This document shows positions 49,650 to 62,445 of a stretch of 64,000 bases of DNA, piece after piece. A model generated the notes under the pieces. The model did not search any database and was not told where the DNA came from. It saw only the letters and a list, made by a program, of their open reading frames with translations. Made by a program: the position numbers and the translations under genes. Within the stretch, counting starts at the first letter, position 1; the number at the start of each line of letters is the position of its first letter. The stretch spans positions 4,216,001 to 4,280,000 of the forward strand of contig JAMPIQ010000002.1 in NCBI GenBank assembly GCA_024699855.1, read 5' to 3'. The DNA is from Aphelenchoides besseyi (lineage: Eukaryota; Nematoda; Chromadorea; Rhabditida; Aphelenchoididae).

Positions 49650-52600
49650 TCAATTGAGCGAATTAGCGGCTTCATCGAAACCAAAACTGATTTGTTGTTT
49701 CAGATCAGGATAGAGAGTACTCCACGTCGACTCAGTACATCTGACAGCAGCAGCCATTCGTCGATCTTTCTTGACCGTACAAGTCGACTTAATCACGTAA
49801 AATCGTTTGACTAGTTCGCGAAATTGCGAATTCAAATCGCTCGGAAAGACCGGAAAATCAATGAGACCAAACCGCTGACTTCCGACATGCGAAGAAACAA
49901 CCACTTTATGGAGACCTAAACAAACGTTTGAAACAACTCCAAAACGTGTACAAACCTGAAGTTATGTTTTTGATTTTTTTCAAGTCGATCATCACATGTT
50001 GCATATTGTCAATTGAATCGTATGGTTGAACTCGTTCTTTCTTCAAAACCTTTCCGTCCGTCGACACAACTTGTACTAAGGCCCATGGACTTGTCTTATT
50101 TAGTCTCAGATGTGGATCAGCAACGTGATACCATTGGAATTGAATAACTACGGTTGCATTCTTTATAACCCTATTAGTTGTTGGTAAATTGGAAACTTAC
50201 CCGATGAGGTAAGGAAACAAAGTCACGGAAGATCTCCTCTTTCAAATCGAGATTCATACCAAACTCAATCAATTTCAATTCGAATCCATCGGCCACTTGT
50301 CCGTCGTAAACTTGACCGTGATGTTCGCGTGAAATCAAAAGCTCGTGCTCTTGACCACATGCATCTTGAACATTGAAAATCAAAAACAGCTCCGATTTCA
50401 ACGTTGCTTTGTAAACGTGAATATGATTCAGACGTGTGAAACCACAGTTTCCATTGAGTTCACTTTCTTCGAACAAAACTCGCGCCAAATTTGAGTATTG
50501 AAGCAATGTGGAGTTGTCTATAACAAAATCATTGATACATTCAAATGACGAACGAATACCATTGTCGAATCGCCAATCAAAAAAGTTAACCCAAGTGGAA
50601 TTGAAAACAGTCGACGAAGATTGAATTCGTTGTGGCTCAAATCGAAGTACTTGACGCTCAGCTTTAGCCACCGAATCGATATCGATCAATGACTCAAATT
50701 TACGAGCAAAGTAGTTGACTTTGGCTATCGTATTGTTCAGTTCATATTTGTCTTCGTTATTCAACAAAGCCAACGGTGAACATCCGCACCAATCAACAAC
50801 TTGCTTCAAAGCTCCACATCGACATCCTTGACTTCGTTTCCAATTCGTCAGACGAAGATTGTTGTACAACACTTGTTCGCAATAATTCGAGTTCAAGGAC
50901 AACTGCAAATGAATTGCTAAACATACGAACTCGTTCAAACTGACCGTATGAAAGAAGCCTTCTAACGGCAACAAAATCGAAGTAAACAACTTGCGCATTC
51001 TCGATGGTAACTCCAATTCGGAAATCGCGAACTTCGCGAAATCTCGGTAAATAATCACCCAATCTGAGCCGCCATCAACTCGCAGAAAATTGGGATAATT
51101 GGTTCTGCAATGAACGTTCATGTCTTCATCGTATCATTAAACTTACCGCCCAGAGAATCTCCACATTCGATTCTCGCACTGCATGAAATGGTAATTGTAG
51201 CCCTGTTTCTTCAAGAAGCTTCCCGTGTTATAACCATGCGAACTGATAAACGTCTTTCCTTTGTTTCTGAATATCCAAAAGTAAAATTCGTAAGATCAAA
51301 AACCTACGCAGTCAAAATGGCTTCCAACTCCACCAACGACAAGACTGGGAAGTCAGATTCACTCAAATTGAAAATGTAATCCCACTTTTGAAACGACGGA
51401 TGAGCCAACGTCCATTGGATCACGTACAAGAACATCTCCAACAAACTCGTACCACCCCTAAACATCATTACTAGAAATACACCTCTGTAAACTAACCATA
51501 TTGTTGGAAATCGCTTATCTGACACATGAAAATTTTTGATTCCTTGTCTTTGCAACAACTCCTGAATGTCAATCATTTCTACAAGAAAATGTAAACCACA
51601 GTCTATTCTCTTACCCTGTTGCATGTATTTTTGTCGTGGATCAACGTGTACGAAATAAAAATGTCGAGGATTGTAAATCAAACGAAGAAGTCGACGAATT
51701 TGCCGCGAATTCCGACCATTTAGTTGCAAAAGAAACAAAATTCGGACATCGCGAACACTGTTCTCCGGTTCGATGTAACTGGGAATCGGTTTTGAATTGT
51801 CTAAATGATCTCAGACGTTATGACCAATCGAATTGCAGCTTACGAATAACACCCGTAGTGTAGACAGCAATGGCGTTAAATCCTCCGCATGTAAGCGATT
51901 CATTCCCGGGACATTTGTAACGTTGACATTCGAGTTGTGTTTCGTGCAAGTTGCCCGACTCCAAATCAATCAACGATCCACAGAAACATTCCGACTTGTA
52001 CTCGACACCTTTGATTTTACTGTGAAAAACAGTTTTCTGTTCAGTCTACCTGCTAGTTGAAAGCCGATTCGTAGACAATGTTGAATGCAACGCTCTGGAC
52101 TGTTCGAATCTGTGAAATCGTATTTGAATCCTCGGAGTATTCGTTTCTTGTTTCCATCTTCATAACAACCTTTGTAGTTGGCATAAATCGATTTATCTGT
52201 ACTGAAGAAGTTATTCAATGTAAGGAAGCAAAACGCACCGAATTTTGAGCACGAATTCTCAATCGCGTGCACCGGCCAACCCACAGGATCCATTTCACAA
52301 GCGACATCTTCGAGTTGTTTCCGACACTCTTCGGTGGTCATTCGATTAAAAGCCGAATCGGCCAGTGTGTCCGGAAACGTGCATCTTGGTACCCGTGAAT
52401 CTGGTTGCTTATTCTCCAACTTCTGAATCTCGATTTCCAAATCGTGAGGTAGAGCATCGTCCTGAAAAACAACAAACCTAACGATCAAAAAACCTCAAGT
52501 TACCTTGGCAATATTCTGATAAAGCTGAAAATACGATGAGATCACATAAGCGTTGATGACGAACAAAAAGAGAACAACGAAAACGAGCAACTTCAATCGT

Positions 52601-52656
52601 TTTCGCAGCAACCTCGCGAGAATCTGACCGATTTCTTCAACATGAACGGCACTCAT
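49650..52656 (-). CDS. Peptide O-xylosyltransferase with WSC domain
   Basis: Starts MSAVHVEEIGQILARLLRKR at 52656, with a type II anchor (LLVFVVLFLFVINAYVISSY). A stem and a WSC cysteine domain follow (YKGCYEDGNKKRILRGFKYD ... ECFCG ... CPGNESLTCGG), then the GT14 catalytic domain: FYFVHVDPRQKYMQQ, WGGTSLLEMFLYVIQWTL, WDYIFNLSESDFPVLSL, GGSDWVIIYRDF. A long xylosyltransferase C-terminal domain ends at 49650. About ten exons, with the longest about 50204-51070. It adds xylose to serine to start glycosaminoglycan chains in the Golgi. The WSC domain is present in the Caenorhabditis (sqv-6) and fly enzymes but absent from vertebrate XYLT1/2, which supports an ecdysozoan host. Confidence 0.93.
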
Positions 52657-53112
52657 TTCGGCCGAACATCAACGGCAAGTCGAGATCCTGAAACAATTGA
52701 AATCATAAACAAACGATCAGAAACGAGGATCGTGAAGATTGTTTCAGGTGATTTCAATTGTGCAAAACGAACCTAATTTTTCATAACAAAAATACTCGCA
52801 AGAATGATTAGAAGACACGACAGATGAACAGCTGCAAAAACAAATGGATCGGTTTGTCGACTGTCCGTCACATTTTCATTGAGGCGCAATAGCTCGCAAC
52901 TGCACGAGAATAATCGAATGATTTCATTTTGTTGGAACAAAAGTGATTAACAACAACAATTGAATCGTTCGAACATCATCAACCGCTCACTTGTTAATCC
53001 GCATAAAACGCCAAACCAACAAACCGAAACGTGAACTTCACGAGACTCCGAGACCGAAATACTGTTCGCCGTCATAGTCTTCCATAACAATGTTTATTTT
53101 GAATAACAAGAG
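52657..53112. other. Spacer between xylosyltransferase start and condensin gene end
   Basis: Leader or promoter region of the xylosyltransferase gene (minus strand). Splice-like signals occur near 52690 (CTGAAAC, minus-strand GTTTCAG acceptor). No gene is seen. Confidence 0.35.
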
Positions 53113-56100
53113 TCATTGGCACGTTGAATGATCATTAAAATGGGGACTTTGGCGAATTGATTGGACGGAACTGAGAAGTTTGGCTTTTGATTTAAAGGCA
53201 TTTGAAAGTGGAGGAGCAAGAGAACGGGATTTTGAACTGAGATTTCAATTAACATTAGTGAGGTACTTAGCTTTAGGAATATAAAACTATTTAGGTTAGT
53301 AGTCTCCATTGATTTAAAGCGTCTGGCCATTTTCCAGAGGTTTCGTTTAGTCGAGAACTTGGTCAGTTGCAAAATTAGCAGCATGTATAGAGTGTTTTCG
53401 GCATTCTGTTAAGCTTTTCGGTAGAGTGAACGACTTCGATTGTCGTTTAGTCTAAACACTTGACTTTACTTTGGACATTGTTTCGTATACTCACAATCTC
53501 TCGTTCAATTTGATTCAAAACATCGACTCCAAGATCGACAGCCGATTTTGTGTGATTGTAAGCGCGAAAGTGTAAACCGAGACAACAAAGAAACGTCTAA
53601 ACGAACACTCAGTAAATGGAAATTCGCTAATAAAACTACGTCGAGAAACTTTTGATCTTTGCAAATTGCCGGTTTGGCTTTGTATTGACGTTGAAACCAT
53701 TCACATTCGAGGATCAGCGGATCGGTTTGAGTTGTAAACGAGCACACAAACTCGCCGGAAATCTTCCGTTTGATTCCTCTTCGTGGTTTACGTTTTGGCT
53801 CCTCCTTTTTGTTGATCTACAAACAAACATTGCGGGTGATCAATTAAAGAATTTACCACTGCATGTCGTAGAATGGTAACCACCGTCCATGTTTCGTAGA
53901 CGCTGAGAAACAGTTTTCTGTCGAAATCGTAGTTTTTGCGCATTTTGAGCATATAGTTGTCGCGCAGTTTTTCGAGTTTGTCGGCAAACTTATCAACAAA
54001 CATTCCGTACTCAGTATGAATATACTGAGAGCAGGTCGAAGACGAAAGTAAGTAATTCAGCGAATCCAAAACGACTATTTCATCCGAAAATGTACGAGTT
54101 CGAATTCGTTTTGTTGGCGACGATTGAACCGATTTCATTTTGGAAGAAGTATCCACCAGTTGAGTGAGTCCTTAAAACAAAACAGTTGATTGTCAATTTC
54201 AAATCAGATGTTCACCTTCGTCGATAATCTTCAGAATTTGTGTCATATCGTGCATTCCGAAGATTTCCAGTGTTCGTTTGTCCAATCGACCACCTCGTAG
54301 TAGCCGCTCTGTTGTGTTGATGATGTTAATCACTGACATTCCTTTTACTTTGACAAAACTCATGATCGTCAATGCGGTATTGTGTAAATCTTCATCAACA
54401 ATCTACAAACTCTTCTTATTGAGTGTATCGACTTCTTTTCTTACTTCGTTGTAATCGAAAATCTTTTGAACGACATCAAGAAATCGGCGACATAAAGTGC
54501 CCAAAAAAGAATCATTGTTCATGCGAACGAACTTCTCCTGTGTACGAGCATAGCAAACAATTGCACAGTCCAAAATGTCCTTCACACTCTTCAGACCACT
54601 GGTCGTAGATGACCAAACGACCGGTTCATCTTCTTCTGCTTCGGGCTCCATGCCGACAGCTTCGTGCCAATCGTTTTTCGAGTTCTTAATCGGAGTTGTC
54701 GAAACAATCTGACCAGTCGATTGACCGCGTTTTCCAATTTCATTCAACAAACAAGTGGCCACATGAACGATTGCATTCAAATGGTAGACTATAAAGATGG
54801 ACTGTGAAAATAACAGAACTACGCTTTTACCGATGTCTTCTGTCGTCATGAAATCAGTTAAATGTCTGTGCATATCCATAACCGCCAACTTACTGACGGA
54901 ACATAAACGCTTCACAAAATTGTAACGAGAAGTGTTCGAAAGAGTACGACAGAAGTAATGTGTGAAAATGTATTTGCTCAGTTCAAATTCAATCGACTGA
55001 TTTTCTTCAAAGTCGAGACGAAACAACAAATTTTTGAAGGGAACAATCGTTTGCTAAAAAAGTAATTAGAGGCGTTCGAAGGTGGTTATCTAACTGTTTT
55101 GAATGTTTCATTCTCTTGGAATAGGCAAAGTAATTTACACGTGAACAACCGAACCTTTTCGGCTTCGTCATCAATACCTGCAGTGCAGATTGTTTTGATG
55201 ATCGGAAACATGCGATGAGCAGCATCTCGACAGTTGGCAAACAAGCGTAGACCCTATTAACCGAGTTGATTAGAGTTTTTGTTGTCCTAACAAACCTGAA
55301 TGACTGCAACACGAATTTCCACGACTTCTTGAGAACTCAAAGTGATTATCGACTGCAACATCTTCTCCAGTTTTGTCGTTGGAACGTTGTCCCACCACAC
55401 AGAAAGAATTTTGAACGTCGACTCTATAGCCTGAATACAAACTGCAATGCTTTCATCAAGTAAAGCACTATTGAGAGCATCATAATGACGACCAAAGTAC
55501 GTGGATTCTTCAATCGGATCTGAAGTTTTTGGTGGAAATACCAAAACTTGTGCTCGAAAAGCTCCGAGACGTACAGACGCGTTCGTAGCCTACAAACTTG
55601 CTTATAATAACGGAAAGAAGAATAACTCACGTCTAGATATCGCCAAATAAGTGGTTTCGACACCCTGAACAACATTTCTGCTACACCACCGTAAAGATCG
55701 TCTACTGATCCTCGTAAGATCTAAATCAAAGTAGTGGAATTTACAATCTTGAACTTACAGCTGCAAATTTCTCTGCGTATTTCGGTTGTGTCAAAATCGT
55801 GTTTCTGATCAGCGGCTCGTACAATTGCTCTTCAACGTCGAGTTTGCTGATCGAGTTCGCGGATTTACTGTTCGAAGATTGTTTGTACAATGAATTGATC
55901 ACATTGCCCATCGATTCGTACGTCTTCCTGGAATCTAATCTTATTTTGCATTGAAAAATGAACACACGTTTCATAGTTCTCTTCTACCACGGCAATCGAA
56001 AAGAGTTTCCAAGCAGAGTCGAGTCCGAGCTTCTCAGCAATCAGATACGAGCATAATCGACGACCCTAAGAACAAGTATACGAATTGCAGTTAATTTGCT

Positions 56101-56818
56101 TACGTCTCGGCAATTCAACACGTTTTTGTTGACGAGCAGTTGGCTTCCTTCTTCACTAGTTATTCTGTGTTTGTCGTTTAGAAGTCGAGTTATCTCTGAT
56201 CGTCGTAGTTCCATGTTGAGGTTTTGAGGTTGGAAGCTGAGAGTTTCATAAGATTCATGAATCGCATCAACTAAAAAGCAGTAATTCGTTTTTTACTCGA
56301 ATTTATGGCCAATCAAATCGTCGGGTGATTTGCAACAGTGCGCAAAGTTTCACAACCACAGAAATCGAGCTTCAACGGAACAGTTTGTCCGAGAACGATT
56401 GTGGTAATCTCTGGCTTTTCGTCCTCACGACTTTAACATCCTGAACAACATTTTGCAAGACAGAATTATCCTCAAGTGAAAGCTTTGCTTCAGAAGACGA
56501 ACATTACATTTCCCGTTCAACCAAAAGTTCTTGCTTAGAAAAGACGAGTAGCTGTGAGATTTTTTCGCTTTATGATAATCGGGAAGACAATACAAATGAT
56601 TGGGAAATGGGATTGTTGAAAGTCCGGAAGATAAAATCAATCAGAGTCGGTAATAAACGATCGTTCTCGCGACTCTTTTGGATTCTCATCGAGCACGCAA
56701 ATCTGATGGTCAGAAAAGTTCTCAGATTAACGAACTTGCTTGTCGCTGTCAAGTTCAGTTTGTGACTAATGATAAAGAGGTGGATTGAAATTCGAGTTGA
56801 CCAACATAAGTGACTCAA
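53113..56818 (-). CDS. Condensin II non-SMC subunit G2 (NCAPG2-like)
   Basis: Many minus-strand exons encode a HEAT-repeat protein. Diagnostic pieces in order are KTYESMGNVINSLYKQSSNS, LYEPLIRNTILTQPKYAEKF, MLFRVSKPLIWRYLD followed by a hydrophobic repeat, PIEESTYFGRHYDALNSALL, IVTLS-like SIITLSSQEVVEIRVAVIQ, then YIFTHYFCRTLSNTSRYNFV and IVYHLNAIVHVATCLLNEIG. The pattern EPLIWR..(N)A.VR with the following helices fits CAPG2, which with CAPH2 and CAPD3 forms condensin II in the nucleus. The last exon (SKSRSLAPPLSNAFKSK) stops at 53113, with a poly(A) signal right after. The N-terminus lies between 56214 and about 56820; that first part (FVNLRTFLTIRFACS..., HESYETLSFQPQNLN) could not be joined with certainty. 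Confidence 0.7.
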
Positions 56819-57042
56819 ACTTATCCGAGCACTACAATGTCGAAACCTTTTTTTAACTCAGGTTTTAATCCAGAAGATGTGTGAGTGTTTCAGAGATCTG
56901 ATGGTCAATTCTTCTTTGTAGACATCACTCATTTCTAGTCGAATATCGTTGATGACCGTACTGTAATATCTTCAACTGTACAAACGAATTTAATCTTCCT
57001 AAGCAACGGAACAACAATAAAACCATTTGAATTAACAACAAA

Positions 57043-57468
57043 CTATTTCTTCTTCTTCAGTTGTGCTCGTTTTCCCTGACCAATAACCGGAAAGACGACT
57101 TTGCCTCTGAGGATCTTCAATTCGTTTTGAACTTGTCGCCAAACTACGTGCTCATCGAAGAACAGACCATGGAAACGAAGCATCTTCGTTAAGTAGTGAA
57201 ACATTGGCAGGTTCGGGTAATAGTCGACGTGCTTGTCGTCGCGTTGTTCCAGTGGTTCCGCTTGCATAACGCGAACCACCTTCATCGACTTGTTATCCGT
57301 TGGACGAATGACCTGCAAAGACAAAGAAGATGAAACAACAAGAATGAAATGAACTACCTCGTTGAAGATTCGATTCGACAATCGATCTAATCGTTTTCCG
57401 TACATCGAATTTGGGTCTACACCACGTGCAGCGTTGGAGATCCGCGAAGCCATAATGCGTCCGGACAT
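57043..57468 (-). CDS. Mitochondrial ribosomal protein S33 (mS33), 126 aa
   Basis: Minus exons 57358-57468 and 57043-57312. MSGRIMASRISNAARGVDPN, KRLDRLSNRIFNEV and MLRFHGLFFDEHVVWRQVQN, ending in a run of lysines, match MRPS33 of the small mitoribosomal subunit. The 45-nt intron has no stop and keeps frame, so an unspliced message would encode 15 extra hydrophobic residues. Full family length. Confidence 0.88.
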   Translation of the reverse strand: MSGRIMASRISNAARGVDPNSMYGKRLDRLSNRIFNEVVHFILVVSSSLSLQVIRPTDNKSMKVVRVMQAEPLEQRDDKHVDYYPNLPMFHYLTKMLRFHGLFFDEHVVWRQVQNELKILRGKVVFPVIGQGKRAQLKKKK

Positions 57469-58709
57469 CGTTGTATTTGAGTCAGAAACCGAATTAACAG
57501 AATAAAATAACAATCGAGAATGTGAAGTCACTTCTTTCTTTCGAATGTCATCTGTTTCCCGAGTTGTTGGCCACTTCTGGCCATCACCAAAATTCGTAGT
57601 GGACCTTTAAAATTGCTATCGACACGTGTCTTAGTATCAGACATAAACAAAAACTTTTTTCATTTTTCATACTCTTCATTTCCCAAGATCTTCGATGATT
57701 TGCACACAAGTTGCTTTGACTGACAACTTAACTTGTTTTCGTTTACTCATTTGGAGTCTGCAATCAAACCCAAATCAAAGAAAGACGCTCACTCAAGTGT
57801 AATTCTGATTCACTTTCTTCTCGGAGACATTGAGGGCGTTGCATTCTGATTATGTTAACAACCGTATTCCCCTTCGATCTAACGGGCAGATTCTTTAAGC
57901 AGTTGCAGAACTCAGAACTTCAATCACTGATTAGAAGACTTGATTTCTGACTCAAAACTACGTTTCTATTCAAATGCATAGGCAGTGTTTCTGTCGAAGT
58001 TGATGACGTGAATTACACAGGAATTTTAATGATCTGCAGTTTGTAAGGTTGGCATGTTGATCAAGGTGTGGTGCAATTGTCGTTGTGATAAGTCGACGAG
58101 CAGCACCGCGTTGCTTGCTCATGCAAAGACCTTCGAGTTAACTCGTTTAAACTTTCACCACTGTCTAATCTTCCGTCCTTTCACTTGCGCGCTCCAATTC
58201 ACCTTTTACAACGGATTAGATGAGAACGATAACCTCGACGTTAGTCAACGTACTCAGCAGATAGCGGCGGTCTTTCCGTCGATAAACGAAACGCGTGGAT
58301 TCTCGGCGTTAGCGCTGAGGCGCAGCAGTTGGGCGGTGCGTTTGTTTGTGTTGCCACGTATAATTTTTTGGTTGACGACCACCATTACACACCCACTGGT
58401 TGTTTCGGGAATTGGAAAAATGAGCGGATAAGCAATCGTTAGCTTATCATAATTTCCGCTCAATCCTCTCCGCCTCTTTTCCGATCAATTCGCTGAAGTG
58501 ACAACGTCGCCGGAAGAGTAAAACAATCTGCTCGTTGCATTTAAACCCCTTTCACTTGTGGGTATTCGAACGCTCGTCCGTTTCTCGTAATCTATCTGTG
58601 ATTTCGTTTGTTCGATCGTGAAAATGGTCAGTTGCTAATAACCGTATGCTGTTGGAAAGGAAGTAAACAAAATGTTTAGGAAAACTGCGTTAATCACGAA
58701 TCAAAAGTC
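57469..58709. other. Intergenic between divergent S33 and GMD genes
   Basis: About 1.2 kb serving as the shared upstream region of two divergent genes. An open plus frame at 58054-58431 has no start context or homology and is probably chance. Nothing else is supported. Confidence 0.4.
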
Positions 58710-60123
<1,414 letters not shown>

Positions 60124-60288
60124 TTCTCGGATCATTTGATCTGAATCCCGTTTCGGCCCTCTTGCCCCATATTCTTAAATTATTACAACGTTTCATTTCA
60201 ATAATCAGGAATTACAAAATAGTTAATAAAGGATTTAAGCATAAAGTATATCGGTACAGACTTGTTGAAAGAAAACCACGTAGTGAAC

Positions 60289-60877
60289 TTAGACGACTGT
60301 TGAGCGACGATCTCCATATCGTGGTAGAGGAATCGGCGAAACTGATGGGCCTTGGCTTCTTCGTACTGCATCTTCGATCGTTGCGATTTCGTTGTCTTGT
60401 TGTTGTCGTCTGGCACTTTTCCTTCGTCTTCGTGTCTGACCGATTCCATCGGGCGGATTGTCGTTTTTGCTTCGTTGATTCGCTTCATTGACCAAAAAGA
60501 AACAACAACAAAAACATCCACAGAGTAGAGCAATTACAACGATAACCAAAAAGATCCTAGAATTGCAGTTATATAGTAACTTTAAAAGAAAACTGACACG
60601 TTGGGCCATTTCAAGTACTGACCTAAATCACAACTTCTAAACATTAACTTTAGGAAGATACTTACAACACCCGTCCACGCAACAATCATAGTAGTTCAGG
60701 ATCGTCTCGGCCGGACAAAGTCTGAAAAGACTCGTTGCTTCGTCATATACTTTGTTTGGGCTACCTTGGAGCGGGATTAGGACAATCATAACACTGGGCA
60801 AAACAATAAGCTTGTTGTGCCATCACGGTTCGAAAAGTCAAACCAATCAACGGAACGTAAACAATGCTGCGTATTAT
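60289..60877 (-). CDS. Small single-span membrane protein with cysteine-rich ectodomain
   Basis: The minus strand reads a hydrophobic start (SIVYVPLIGLTFRTVMAQQ), then CYDCPNPAPR, spliced through GTAGCC...TTTTCAG to LCPAETILNYYDCCVDG. A third exon is linked by a 3' splice site at GGTCAG and contains the membrane span IFLVIVVIALLCGCFCCCFF. The basic tail NEANQRSKNDNPPDGIGQTR ends near 60289. The CC-rich loop, cysteine-loaded span and proline-containing tail recall the Shisa/WBP1/VOPP1 type of adaptor, but I cannot assign one. The start codon probably lies in an exon before 60877. An alternative 3' splice site would change the join before the span. Confidence 0.45.
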
Positions 60878-62445
60878 CTGGTGGACATCCATTGATAACC
60901 ATGAAGATTAAAACGTTGCCTTAAGACAAGAATTAACAGAAGAGGCAATAAAGAGTGTGAATGGTCGCGCGAACTATCGCGGAACTTGGAAAGTGCAAAA
61001 CAAAAAGCCTTTTGGCAAAATCCGACTCGGCTGTCGCTTTGCGTTCGAGTCACGACGTGCTGAAGACAAAAAGTCAAGAGTTGGATAAGACCAAAAAAGA
61101 AGAAGCGAATTGCTATGAACCGCACAAAAATAACACTTGAATGGTTCGAATAACATGATAAAATTCTTGATAATACATCAACTTCTCTATACATCCCAGC
61201 CTTTGGATCGAATGCGCTTCGTTCGCTTGGTTCTTCACAACGATCACCGCATTCAACTGCACACAACCACCGTACTAACACGTCTCATTTATTCGAGTCG
61301 ATTATCGGCGACTGATGTATAGTATAGCGGGTTGTAGTATGTGAAGGTAACCCACGGGAATCATTTCGAGGTAACGAAAATTGTCGCGCAATCGGATCCC
61401 AAGGGAAAGAAGTTTGCGGACGTGCAATTGGTCGTTTCGTCGACTGGGCCGATTTCACGGCGATGAAAAGAAATGAGTTTTATGGGCCGTCGACGTTACG
61501 TTCCAACGGCTGTTGTCATCGAAGAGCTGCGCAATCTGTCAACTAAAATCACAATTTTTATTGACGATTCCGCCAGACAAACACAAACTCCGGATTGTTA
61601 GCCCAATGACTCAACCGGTTGTTACAATCGATTTCCAAATCTTTTAACTTATTACTCAGAAACAATCAAGACCACGAGCTCGAGGATCCTTGTTCAGCTT
61701 CCATTCCATTAAAAACACTCGTCGTTTGCTGTTACATTGAACGTGAGTGCTCTCATTCGAATACCATATGGTTATTAGTTGAGAGTTCCTGAGTAGTTGA
61801 GCAACAACTACCCGGAAGCCATACTTCCGAAATCAAATCCAATTCAGAACAAATTTTATTTCTGTCGATGAAATAAAACTTTCGGGTGCTAGAGCGTAAT
61901 GAAATTTGGACAAACTTAAAGAAACGGGAACATGACATCTAAACTCTTTACAACGAATTTCATTCGACCAATCGAATCCTCGTACCAACGAACGTTGTTT
62001 ACAATCAAAGAACATCGTTGAAGATACAAAGCACGAGCGTTGGGCCGATGGGATGCTTTCAACGTTTGAGTGTCAAGGACCCCGTCTTATTAGAATCAAA
62101 ATGGAAAAAAGGACAGAAACATACACGTTGAGATTTACAAACAAAGTTTTTCGAATGGGACAAAGCAGAAAGCGACAACGATCGCAAGGCGTCTCAAAGA
62201 AAGGAGCGTATATCCGGTCAAATCGTTCAAAATAACGAACGAGATAGTAAGGGTAAATTTATCTCTTAAATCGAATGCGAAAGAAACCAACGACCGTTTT
62301 GCTGGTAATTGTGTTCGGAAGTTAGAAAACGTATTGAAATGTCCCTAGATGCCAATAATCGAAACAAAATTATTACTGCCACATGATTCGCTGTTAAGGT
62401 TGAAGAAGGAGAAACAACATAATACGATGAAAATCAGCAATTCGA
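60878..62445. other. Intergenic, no gene supported
   Basis: Short open frames only on both strands. I see no splice-linked coding pieces, tRNA-like fold or repeat. It includes the 3' flank of the PP2A gene on the minus strand. Confidence 0.35.

Noticed and set aside
57541..58650. Possible divergent gene in the S33/GMD spacer (plus frame 58054-58431)
   Set aside because: No start context, no intron signals, and composition does not look coding.
60874..61281. 135-codon minus-strand frame near the small membrane protein
   Set aside because: It overlaps the acceptor of the called gene in a different frame and has no recognisable motif.
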